NCBI GenBank assembly: GCA_029204225.1
Contig: CM055110.1
Coordinates: 33,439,874 to 33,503,873, forward strand
Length of the DNA stretch: 64,000 nucleotides
DNA from: Diphasiastrum complanatum
Lineage: Eukaryota; Streptophyta; Lycopodiopsida; Lycopodiales; Lycopodiaceae
Direction of reading: 5' to 3'
Each line of letters begins with the position of its first letter. The stretch's first letter is position 1. Below, in pieces: positions 1 to 10,900 of this stretch. The position numbers and the translations under genes were made by a program. The notes under the pieces were generated by a model that made no database searches, was not told the origin of the DNA, and saw only the letters and a program-made list of their open reading frames with translations.

Positions 1-336
1 ATAAACATTTCCTCCCAATACTTGATAGATCTAAATGTTGCATATGAATATAAATCACCTCTTAGTTTAAAAAGTATGAACATACCAATGTATCTATTAG
101 ACAGATTTGTCTTTTCAACTTGTTAATTACATTCAATGAACTCAAAGAATTGCAAGCTTCTACATATTTACATATTTATGAATTTCACATTCATTAGCTT
201 TCACTTATTATCTTATGTAAACATCAAGGCAAATGACGAATAATGCTCCTAACATTTGACATATTTAATGACACAAACCAAATACAATCAAGATGCATGG
301 ATTATACATCTCTACATATCAACAAAATTTAAATCT

Positions 337-1381
337 TCACATTTGACTTATTGTCTTTTGCAAACATTTGGGTAGAGGACGGTTGAAACTATACTTGATG
401 AACAATTCCTTTCCAAACCTGATAGATCTAGTGGCACAAACCATTACATAAGTGCCCTTTACATTCCTAGTAAAACATTCTTCTTTTCCATTGGTGCGTT
501 CTTCAAAATCACAATTCGTCAATAGAGGGTGGCCAATGGAACTATTTATATATGCAGCAATGTTTTCATGCACATCTGGACGTCCATCAATGTATGTACG
601 ATTTGTCCTTGAGATGTTGCCTCCTTGCATGCGTTGCTCCTCTAAAGAACAAGCATTTGAATTCAAGCCATATACTTGCATCCTCCATTGGTGATGACAC
701 AAAGCATGCCAATCACCCCAATTGCATTGAGCTCCTGCATATGGCCTCAATGTCACAACACTATTTAAAGGGACCTCAATACTACTCAATGCAAAAAGGC
801 CCAAATTAGCCTCAATAAAGTGTTCACTAGGCATGATCATGTACATTCAACCCCAATATGTAAATGGTGTTCCATTTAATGGTAATGGTGATTGGAGTGG
901 CCAACACAAATATCTACTTCTAATAAAAGTTTTAACTAAAAGTTTTTACTAATGGTTGCAAGCTAGATGGAAGAGAAAGGTCAAACAAAGAACCTAGAAT
1001 GTCTTTTGACACATCAACAGTGCGTAGTAATTTGCAATTATCTTTCAAACTAGTCATAATACGTCCAAGACGTGTTCTCTTTCTTAAAGGGGTGGTCAAG
1101 TTTATGAAATCCACATGGAGTATTGTGGAGGACTCATGTGCAACATCTAGGATAGGTGTGTTTGGGTGGTAAGAACGTTCTAGAGATTTGGAGACATGGA
1201 TTGAATCACAAGGCATTGATGAACTAATTATATCATGCAAGGGGTCATCATCAACAAGAGCATCATCTAGGGTCAATGATGATCCAAAATCAATATTCAT
1301 GTGATTTATCCTATCAATAATATTCTCGATCTCTCTTGCAACTCTTTTTCTTGAAACCAACTTATGTTCCTTCTTCTGCAA
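337..1381 (-). pseudogene. SET-domain-like protein, copy 1 (broken)
   Basis: Minus strand, two open pieces: 1381-932 (N-terminal part, begins MQKKEHKLVSRKRVAREIEN) and 846-337 (C-terminal 169 codons). The C-terminal piece looks like a SET domain: LGLFA near its start, then INSS followed by TNCDF, then ATRSIRFGKELFIKYSF, which corresponds to the family pattern of an N-x-S/C motif followed by GEEL-x-x-Y. SET domains transfer methyl groups from SAM to lysines, often on histones. A small insertion and frameshift near 930-850 separates the pieces, where copy 2 reads straight through. The usual NH of the SET N-H-x-C motif is NS here, and GEEL is GKEL in this copy, so activity is doubtful. It could be a captured host gene within a CACTA element. 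Fold call by eye only. Confidence 0.5.
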
Positions 1382-1403
1382 AAGTTGAAAATGTTAGATG
1401 TAT

Positions 1404-1561
<158 letters not shown>

Positions 1562-1618
1562 CATGAAACATAAATTAATATATAACACAAACCGTAAACT
1601 AGTAGCATGAAACATGAA

Positions 1619-1662
1619 ACAAACACACACACACACACACACATGCACGCACACACACACCG
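1619..1662. repeat. (CA)n microsatellite, interrupted
   Basis: Imperfect CA-rich tract with a central ATGCACGC interruption, also present in copy 2 at 47705-47760 with a different repeat make-up. Confidence 0.85.
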
Positions 1663-1902
1663 ACTTTAAACACACATGAAGAGAAAAACAGAGAACATTA
1701 TAGAGTGTTAATCAAAACTCCCAAACCACACAATTATATCCTACTCCAGAATGTCACCACATGCTCTCTCTCTGCGGCGTTTGGGCTTTTTTGTGAAACT
1801 CGTCTTCCAACAAAAAACATTTGAACCACGCCTTTAACGGAAGAAAACAAGGGCTACACACCTTCCTAGAATTGGAAGTTTGGTTATCTTTAACTCTTTC
1901 AT

Positions 1903-1904
<2 letters not shown>

Positions 1905-1994
<90 letters not shown>
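1905..1994. repeat. (TC)n microsatellite, 45 units
   Basis: Perfect TC tract of about 90 bp. The corresponding tract in copy 2 (48007-48138) is about 132 bp. Confidence 0.97.
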
Positions 1995-1997
<3 letters not shown>

Positions 1998-2045
1998 CAA
2001 ATGAGTCTATTATGGGTGATTGAATATGAAAATCAAGATTAGCTA

Positions 2046-2210
2046 CATCTAATCATTCTATTTGGATTTTTTCTTTTAGAAGAAAGTGAGAGATTAACTT
2101 CATCTAATCATTCTATTTGGATTTTTCCTTTTAGAAGCAAGTGAGAGATTAACTTCATCTAAATATTCTATTTGGATTTTTCCTTTTAGAAGCAAGTGAG
2201 AGATTAACTT
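2046..2210. repeat. 55-bp tandem repeat, three units
   Basis: Three successive near-identical units, each with ATTCTATTTGGATTTTT and AAGTGAGAGATTAACTTCA. The same triplication is present in copy 2 at about 48190-48355, so it predates the duplication. Confidence 0.9.
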
Positions 2211-2360
2211 CAAAGTATTGTGGCACTCATCCTATCGCTCAATATTTATTGGCCAAACTATACTTGAAGTGTCATAAGGGTCAAAGATTAAAGCATTTTC
2301 GAAAAACACTTTAAAGAGTTTACCTCTCGTACTCTTGGATTCTCTGTGTGCACTCCATTG

Positions 2361-3041
2361 TGTTAAAAATTCACAATTCTAGCTTGACTAGTTTTGGTCA
2401 TATGACTTGTAAATAGTTAGATGGTCATGATGTGGCTTGTCACACGTGCCAAATAGCATAGGATTCCATTCATAAGGATGTTCTCAAGTAGACCTAAGTG
2501 TTAGAACCTTTGGAATGAGTCCAAATTATGCTTAAATACAAGGGAGAAAAAATAGGAGCTATTTTTGGTAATTTTTGCATTGTTGAGGGATCTCCAAGAT
2601 TCCAACCCCAACTTGGTAGGGATGAAAGATCCACCAAAATTAGCATTAGGGATAGGTTTAGGGCTACTCATACCTGCCCAAAACCGTGATGGATCATGTA
2701 TATATAGGTGATGATATCTCACCAAAATCAATCAAGCAATTTCATGTTTTTTCTCTCATAATGGCGCAATTGCTCTCTATGTTCATAATGTTTGAGTACT
2801 TGTGATTACTAATGATTATAGGATTGAATGTAGGTCTGGTGTACAGTAATCAGACTGTGGGAGGATGTACTTTCACACGTGTGAAGCCTTCTTCAAGGAT
2901 TTGGGCCATTTAGTGAGGTTCAAGCATAGATTTTTGATGGATTTTGATGGTTCAACTTGTGCTAATCTTATGAAATCATAATCTATTGTTTCCCTCATCA
3001 TTTCAAGTGTTTTAGGATCCTTATTTGCTATAATTTTTACA
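2361..3041 (+). repeat. 5' LTR of element A
   Basis: 681 bp, begins TGTTAAAAATTC and ends TTTTTACA immediately before the primer site. Its start is fixed by comparison with the empty equivalent in copy 2 (48508). It contains a TATATATA box at about 2699-2706 and the 14-bp palindrome TTCACACGTGTGAA at 2872-2885, downstream of the TATA box. Confidence 0.9.
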
Positions 3042-3054
3042 TGGTATCAGAGCC
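3042..3054 (+). promoter_or_regulatory. Primer-binding site (initiator tRNA-Met), element A
   Basis: TGGTATCAGAGCC directly follows the LTR end. This is the common plant copia primer site, complementary to the 3' end of initiator tRNA-Met. Confidence 0.93.
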
Positions 3055-3852
3055 TAAAGGCTGAAATGAGCTAAATCCTTGGTTTTCATTCAATTTGATC
3101 ACAATTTTTGATCTAAATCTTGTGTAGATTGGATCTTAGCATCTAGCATTGATTCTAGAGCTCAAAGTGAGTCAAATACATTGGAGATTGGTGTTGTGTG
3201 ACTTCATTTGCAGGTGTTTAGGTGTCTAAAACCAGAGGCAAAGTTGAATTCAATTCACATTACCAAGATAGCAAGTTTTGCTTGCTCCAAGCATTGATTT
3301 CTAAGCAAGTTTTGGAGGTGATTTTATAGAGGAGGCTTTCTAGCATTCAAGGAGAGGGAAGATCAGAGTTTTGGGGACTCTTCAAGGCTGTTCTAAGGTG
3401 TAGTAGACACCTCCTAAAGTGATTTAGGTTCAGTCCAACCATTGCTTGACTTATGCACCAAATTAGATCAATTTTTCATCAATTTTGATCATTTTTTGCT
3501 TGTGATTGGATAGTAGATTGTGTTGCATCCTCATTAAGTTCCATTTAGATCTTTTACAAGTGATTTTGGAAGTATATTAGGTTGCTGAAATTCACTCTTG
3601 ATCAGATCATTTGGAAGCTTTAATGTTCTTTATAGAAAGAGGGGCAATTCTACTAGTATTGTCTACTTCAATCAAACAAGTGCATTGTTTCTAGTATTCT
3701 ATGATTTGATTTTGTTAGAGATCATTCTTAGATCTTTATAGGAAGTCTATTACTGATCTTTTCAGGTCCCTAAGAAGTGGGATAAGGTAGACCTTCAATC
3801 AAATCAATAGAAGTAACCTTCATTTGTGTCAAGTCCTTGATTAGGAGACTAG

Positions 3853-5889
3853 ATGGCATCTATAAATGCATATCTTTTGGATACTAATGAAAGGCTCAAC
3901 AAAACTAACTATTCCATATGGAAAGTTAGAATGGAATCTATCATGATCATGCAAGATCTGATGGAAATTGTAAATGGTAAGGAGGGTGAACCTATTCATC
4001 CTCAAGAAAAAGCCAAATACATCAAGAGGTGCAATGTTGCACTACATTGCCTAAAAATGAATGTTGCAAATGAACTCTTAAGAGAGGTAGGAGATTGCAC
4101 TTCAGCTCAAGATGCTTGGGAGACTTTGCAAAAGGTCTATGAATCCAAGAACCAAACTAGAATGTTAGCTTTGAAGAATCAAATCTACAGAAGCTATCAA
4201 AAGAAAGGAGAGAGTGCACATACTTTTGTCCTAAGAGTAAAGGAATTGAACAAAGAGCTAGCCTTTATAGGTGACCCTATCAAGGATGAAGTGCTTGTTC
4301 AACTCATATTGAATGGACTAAGCTTTGAATTTGACAATTTGGTTCAGGGATATGCAATTATGGGTAAGCTACCCATACTTGAAGAACTCCAAGGCACACT
4401 CATGGCCGAGGAATCAAGAAGGAGCCAAATGCAAGAGAGGATGGATAGGCTTTCCATCCAAGGTGGAGATGACCAAGCTCTCTTCACCAAAGGCAAAGGC
4501 AAGTCCAAAGGCAAAGGATCAACATTCAAGAAGTCTACAAAGCTTGAGGATCAAGAAGGACCCCCAAAGGCATCTCCATCAACCACCAAAGTCAAGAAGG
4601 ACAAATCAAAGGTGAAGTGCTACTATTGTAGCAAGATGGGGCATTATGCCTCGGAATGCTTCAAGAGAAAGCAAGATCAAAGCCAAGCCAACATGAGCAA
4701 AGAGGAGGAGGAGGAGAGTTCACATGAGGACTCTCTCATGATGTCCATATTTTCTTCAACAAGCTTCAAAGGAGAAGATCCTTGGTGGATTGACTCGGGT
4801 GCTAGTTCACACATGACTAGTAAAAGGGAGTTTTTCTCTTCTCTCTTATCTTATGATGGACCTATAAAGTCTATCTATACAGCAAATGATGAAGCTTGTA
4901 AGATTGAAGGAGTTGGTAGCATTCCCCTTTGCTTAGGATCTTCCAACAAGATCAACATAGAAGGTGTTTTATACATTCCTACAATAACAAAGAATCTACT
5001 AAGTGTTGGCCAAATGGTAGACAATGGTTTCAATGTTGACTTTGCTTCAAATGAATGTTTCATCAAGAAGAAGGTAAGATAGTGGCTAAGGGCACTAGAC
5101 TTGGCAAACTTTATAAGCTGAATGCATTTGTGGATACTAATGTTGTCATGTTGGCCGAGAAGAGCAAGATATCTACCTTTACTTTATGGCACAAAAGACT
5201 TGGACATGTCAACTCGGGTTCCATGGAGGCTATGATCAAGGAGGAGTATGCTTTAGGCCTACCAAGGTCTATTGGGAAGGAAGACAAGGTTTGTGAAGCT
5301 TGTGCCTTATCCAAGGCACATAAGAAGGTGTTTCCTAACTCCATCACAAAGTCATCTCATTCTCTTGAACTCATACACTCGGATGTGCACATTGCTAGCA
5401 CCAAATCTAATGGAGGTTCATCCATGTTTTTAACCTTCATTGATGACTACTCAAGATATTGTTGGGTGTTCTTACTTTCCTTCAAGTCTCAAGTATTTGA
5501 TACTTTTGTAAAGTTCAATTTGTTTGTGGAAAAGCATCATAATCATAGCATCAAGATTCTTAGAAGTGACAATGGTGGAGAATTCATCTCCAATGAGTTC
5601 AAGGCCTTTTGTGAGGAGGAAGGGATCAAGAAAGAGACTTCTTGTCCTTACACTCCTCAACAAAATGGAGTTGCTGAAAGAAGGAATAGAACATTATGTG
5701 AATGTTCTAAGGCTTTAAGATTAGATGCTTGTTTGCCCAAATCCTTTTGGGGTGAGTCTCTTGTATGTGCAAACTACTTGATGAATAGGGTGTCTTGCAA
5801 AGCAATTGAAGGCAAAACTCCTTATGAGATGTTGTATGGAAAGAAACCCAATCTTAAACACTTGAAAGTTTTTGGGTTTATATGTTATG
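3853..5889 (+). pseudogene. gag-pol of element A, frameshifted and truncated
   Basis: Gag begins MASINAYLLDTNERL after an 800-bp leader, which fits the gag start of B. Visible in order: copia gag (aa 1-200), zinc knuckle CYYCSKMGHYASEC (about aa 256-269), protease DSGASSHMT (about aa 313-321), then a frameshift near 5070-5082. The second frame (5055-5990) holds the GAG-pre-integrase HKRLGHVNSG and integrase motifs HSDVH, FIDDYSR, LRSDNGGEF and TPQQNGVAERRNR. After about 5889 the frame reads into unrelated antisense gypsy sequence. No RT or RNase H. Cannot encode an autonomous polyprotein. Confidence 0.92.
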
Positions 5890-6600
5890 ACTTTGGAATT
5901 TCCATCACCACAAAGGTGATTACAAATTTCACAACCACTATCTTTACTGAAATGTCTTCAACTACACCTTTTGGTTTCACACAAGATTGATCAGCTAGTT
6001 TGATAGCAAATGTTGTTAGTTTTAGTCCCTGTAAACCCATTTCTGATATAAGGTATTAGAGATCAAGTTGAATCTAGATCCCCCATCTACCAAAGTAGCT
6101 TCATCCTTGTATCTCTTGTGCTTGATCGACATGGTCATATTGTGTTGTTCACTCTCCCACACTGTTCCTATGTTGAGGATGTTGTTGGTTCCTTCTTAGC
6201 CCGCACAATACAAGGACTCTTTTGTTTTTGGTTCAGGTTCTAAAATGATCCATTTTGTCATAATGCTTGTCGTGCAATCCGCAGGAACTCTTCAAGGGAT
6301 AAGTTCACTCTGCTCGTCAATAGACTTGTGAGCAATTCTATTTGTGGAACTTCTGGCTCTCCCATCTAGAATTGTATTTCTTGATGATGCAAGTAGTCAT
6401 TGAGATATGTTCGTAATGGTGAGCCTATGAATGGGGAACTTTTGAGGCTTGAGATTTTGTCAGTTTCTCCTTGGCTTGTGCAACTCCCTCTACCCGGGCT
6501 CGTATATCCAATGGCATATTCTTTGGTATTGTCGTCCTTTTTCCCTTGCATTAGGATATGGTCCTGCGACCAAAGGTTAATCATCTGCCAATGATACTAA
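5890..6600 (-). pseudogene. Ty3/gypsy gag-protease fragment
   Basis: Read on the minus strand, the translation parallels the plus-strand gypsy fragment at 43800-44540: EYAIGY, DYLHHQEIQF-stop-MGEPEVPQ, then DEATLVDGGS, NLISNTLYQKW and DQSCVKPKGVVEDI. VDGGS is the retropepsin active-site region. Several stops and frame changes; no coding capacity. The left edge is the break of element A. Confidence 0.8.
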
Positions 6601-6737
6601 AGAGGGTGGGGATGGTGCCACTTCTGTTTTTGGGATCACGTAACCGCTAACACTGGGACATGGAGAATTGGAGATTTTTGTGGCACTTGCCTTGCAGTTG
6701 TTGTTGTCTACATGTGAACCTCAAGGAAGGGCTTCCC

Positions 6738-7390
6738 TGTGAAAAATTGTCAACTAGTAGTATTTTCCTAACTTGAGATTTTGTAGGCCTATGGCCAAAT
6801 AAAAGTTAGAGATAGGTTCATACATGTATGTAGAGGCCCAAAGTATGTGTACACTACTTTTGAGGTCACATTAATTAGAGGAGGTCGAGTGTGGAGCTCT
6901 TCTATTGGCTCATAATTTGGTGCATTCCTATTTGACCAAATTTCTAGGTATATGGGTGAATCCTATTGGACCCCAATTTTAGCCTATCATAAGACAAGTG
7001 GCCAAGAGGCACTATGGCTGCTATAAATAGCCATCTCCACGAGTATGTACACATCTCATTTTCATTCTATTGAATGAATGTTATGCTCTTTGAAGGTCCA
7101 TCTTCTTCTCTCTCACTTTTTTGTTCATATCTTGCATTCTAGCCACTAGAATTGTGATTTCTTTGTTGCTATGGCTTCACACGTGTGAAATGCAGGTTGT
7201 AGGCTCTGAAGTACGGACAGGGACAGCAAGTTTCTGTTTGTGGAAGCTTATGATCAGATTTTGATGTTTAGTTGATGTTTAGTATGCTTAACATCACAAT
7301 TTCTATCATTTTTTCAATCTAGATGTGCATAACTTCCATGGCCAAGATCTTTATGAAACTTTAGCATCTTTTGGATCTGAGTTTTTCACA
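6738..7390 (+). repeat. 5' LTR of element B
   Basis: 653 bp, TGTGAAAAATTG...GTTTTTCACA. Promoter: CTATAAATAG at 7021-7030. The palindrome TTCACACGTGTGAA is at 7176-7189, about 150 bp downstream of the TATA box and so in the transcribed part. Start and end are fixed by the target duplication and by the second LTR. Confidence 0.97.
7021..7030 (+). promoter_or_regulatory. TATA box in 5' LTR of element B
   Basis: CTATAAATAG, a good TATA match placed where U3 ends in copia LTRs. The transcript start would be expected 25-40 bp downstream. The same box is in the 3' LTR. Confidence 0.75.
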
Positions 7391-7402
7391 TGGTATCAGA
7401 GC
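7391..7402 (+). promoter_or_regulatory. Primer-binding site (initiator tRNA-Met), element B
   Basis: TGGTATCAGAGC directly adjoins the 5' LTR end with no spacer. Confidence 0.95.
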
Positions 7403-7999
7403 ATTAGGCGGCCAAATGTGCAGGTTTTGCCAGATTTAGAAGAGATTTGTGGGCGAGTTTGCTTTTGTAGCATTCCAATCAAGTTTCTAGCTAAAAATCT
7501 TGTTGATTTATGTGTAGAAATTGGATCTTTGTGATCAAAACATCATTTGTATGCATTTCAATTGAAGTAGGGCGAATTCCCTCTGTACTTATCAGAATAA
7601 GGAGACAAAAATTGTTTTGGAAAGAGGGAGATGCAAGATCCAACAAGATCCTATTAGTTTTCCATTCTAGCATATAGTTTTTTGATTCAATTTCTTGCTT
7701 CTTCATGTCAAAAACTTCAAAATTGATGTAACCCTCTGATTTTCAGTTTGCTGAATGATTCAAGAGTGTATTTCAATCTTAGGAGTGAGGGAAAAGCAAG
7801 TATATTGAGGTTTGGTCTTGGTTTGATCAAGAAATCATAAAACTAGTGGCTAAAATTAAGGAAAAAGTGAGGAAAAGAGAGAAAAAGTAAGGTTTTAGGT
7901 TCCAAATCTTTGTGATTTCTTCTTGTGTTTCATTTGTTGATTCAAGAGAGTGCTTAGTGCATTGGAACAGGTCAAAGATCAGAGATCAATCATTGCAAC

Positions 8000-10900
8000 A
8001 TGGCTACAAATGGAGGCTACATGTTGGAAAGCAATGATAGGCTTACCTCCCTCAACTATTCTACTTGGAAAGTAAGGATGGAGTCTTTGCTTGAGATGAA
8101 TGAGTTGATGGATATTGTTGTAGGTGTGGAGGAGAGACCTTTGGCACCTCAAGAACAATTGAGGTATGACAAGAGGGCAAAGAAAGCCCTTCACATGATC
8201 AAGATGAATGTGACAAATGAGCTTATCAAAGAGGTTGGTAAGTGCACATCATCTAGTGAAGCTTGGGAAGCCTTGAAGAAGGTTTATGAATCCAAGTCTA
8301 CTTCTAGAGTGTTGACTTTAAGAAGGCAAATCTTTTCTTGTATGCAAAAGAAGAGTGAGAATGGACATGCTTTTGTTTTGAGAGTTAAAGCATTGAATGA
8401 TGAGTTAGCATGCATTAATGATGGCATAAATAATGAGGAGCTTGTTCAAGTGATTCTCAATGGCTTGTTGGATGATCATGCTAATCTTGTTCAAAGTTAT
8501 GCTATCCAAAAATGTTTACCAAGTGTTGGAGACTTGCAAGAGGTCTTGTTGGCTGAAGAATTCAGGTTGCAAGCAAGAGTGGGAGCATCTTCTACATCTC
8601 AAGGAGGAGAAGAGGAGGCAATGTTCTCTAAAGGCAAGTTCAAGGGCAAAGGTAAAAGCAATTGGTCTAAAGGGCAAGACCAAGGTGAGCACTCTACTTT
8701 TGGCAAAAAGAAGGATAGATCTAAGCTAAAATGTTTCTATTGTGGAGTCAAAGGGCATTTTGCTAGTGATTGTTTTAAGAAAAAGAGGGATCAAGGGGAA
8801 AAGCAAACCAATCTAACTATTGATGAGGGTGGGGATGAGCTTCTTTCAAATGATGCTTTTGTTATGTCATCTTGCTTGTTGGCTAATCATGGAGACATTG
8901 ATCCTTGGTGGATTGATAGTGGAGCCACTTCTCATATGACATATCATAAAGAGTATTTTTCATCTTTAATGGCATTTGATGGTGATAGGAAGGTAATCTA
9001 TACCGCAAATGATGGTGAGTGTGCAATCAAGGGGATTGGCACAATTCCTATTTCACTTTCTACAAATAGGAATATAGAATTGAAAGATGTTTTGCTCATT
9101 CCATCCATTACCAAGAACTTACTTAGTGTAAGCCAAATGCTTGACAAAGGATTCAAAGTTGAGTTTGATGGTGATGCTTGCTTGATCAAAAAGGGGTGTA
9201 GTATCATTGCAAAAGGGAAAAGGCAAGGGAAATTGTTCAAGCTTGATGCATGTGTTGTTGCTAACCAAGTTGGATGCATGGCAAATGAACAAATGTCAAT
9301 TCAAGAGGTATGGCATAAAAGGATGGGACATCTCAACTACAAGGCCTTGGAGGTAATAGCCAAAAAGGAGGTAGTAAGGGGACTTCCCAAGTCTCTTACT
9401 TGCTTGAATCATGTTTGTGAAGAATGTGCTTTGTCTAAATCACATAGATTGCCATATACTAGATCTATATCTAGATCTAAGATGCCTTTTTCTCTCTTGC
9501 ATTCGGATATTCATGGTGTTACTACAATTAGCAATGGAGGTGCTAAGATGTATGTAACTTTCATTGATGATTTTAGTAGATTTTGTTGGGTTTATCTACT
9601 AAAGAGCAAGGATGAGGTGTTTGATGTGTTTGTCAAGTTCAAAGTTGCTATTGAGACTCAATTTACAACCAAAATCAAATGCTTGAGGAGCGACAATGGT
9701 GGTGAATACATTTCTAACAAATTCAAAGCCTTTTGCGATGAGCATGGGATCAAGAGGGAGTACACATGTCCAAGAACACCACAACAAAATGGAGTGGCCG
9801 AGAGGAAGAATAGAACCTTGTGTGAGAGTGCAAAGGCAATGAGATTGAATGCTAATCTTCCTAAACCTTTTTGGAGTGATGCTTTGTTGTGTGCAAATTT
9901 CCTATGCAATAGATGGCCAAGTGTTGTATTGGAAGGAAAAACCCCTTTTGAAGCTTTGTTTGGTACGAAGCCTAATGTCAAGTTTCTAAGAACTTTTGGA
10001 TGCATTTGCTACTTCAACATTACTCTTGATGATAGAACTAAGGAGGATCCATCTTCAAGAAAGGGCATTTTTGTTGGTTATAGTGAAGTAAGCAAAGCAT
10101 ATAGGATTTATGTTCCTTCAATCAAGAAAGTGTTCACAAGTAGGGATGTCATTTTTGATGAAGGTAACATTCCAAAAGTTGTTTCAAGTGATGATGGTGT
10201 TGTTGCAACTAATGTGCTTGATGACAATGGAGTTGATGACACATTGGATGTGGATGTTGAAGAAGCCTCTTCAAGTCAAATTCCAAGGAGAACTCCAAGG
10301 CATAAAGTGAAACCCTCAAGGCTCACTTATGATGGCAAAGGTAAGCAAGTGGTGGATGGATCCAACTATGCTTTCCTAACTTCTTTTGATGTACCTTCAT
10401 GTGTAGATGAAGCAAGGCAAGAAGAGGAATGGATCCAAGCAATGGATCTTGAGTTTGAAGCACTTATGAAGAACAACACATGGAGATTGGTGGAGCTTCC
10501 AAAGGGCAAAAGTGCAATTGGATGCAAATGGATCTTCAAGGTAAAGACAAATCAAGATGGATCTATCAACAAGTTGAAGGCAAGGTTGGTGGCTAAAGGT
10601 TATGCTCAAGAGCATGGCATTGACTATGAGGAAACCTTTGCACCCGTGGCAAAGATGGTGAGCATAAGAGTAATCATTTCCCTTGCAACTCTTTATGGAT
10701 GGGATCTTTGGCAATTAGACATTTCTAATGCTTTCTTGAATGGTGATCTTGAAGAGGAAGTCTACATGGAGCAACCCGAGAGCTATGTTTCTCATAGCAA
10801 GCCTAATCATGTGTGTTTTCTACAAAAAAGTTTGTATGGTCTTAAGCAAGCACCAAGGAGTTGGTATGCTAGGCTTAACTCTTTTCTACTTTCTCAAAAC

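Larger units (their letters stand above)
2361..5889 (+). mobile_element. Ty1/copia element A, 5' part only
   Basis: Inserted into the CACTA-associated segment after CTCCATTG. It has a 5' LTR, a primer site, a long leader and gag-protease-integrase. It stops inside the integrase C-terminal region, where minus-strand gypsy sequence begins at about 5890. RT, RNase H and the 3' LTR are absent from the window, so it is a defective 5' fragment. The probable left target-site copy is CATTG (2356-2360); the right copy cannot be checked. Confidence 0.9.

Noticed and set aside
7391-7402. tRNA gene fragments at the TGGTATCAGAGC sites
   Set aside because: These are primer-binding sites adjoining LTRs. 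No cloverleaf or flanking tRNA sequence is present.
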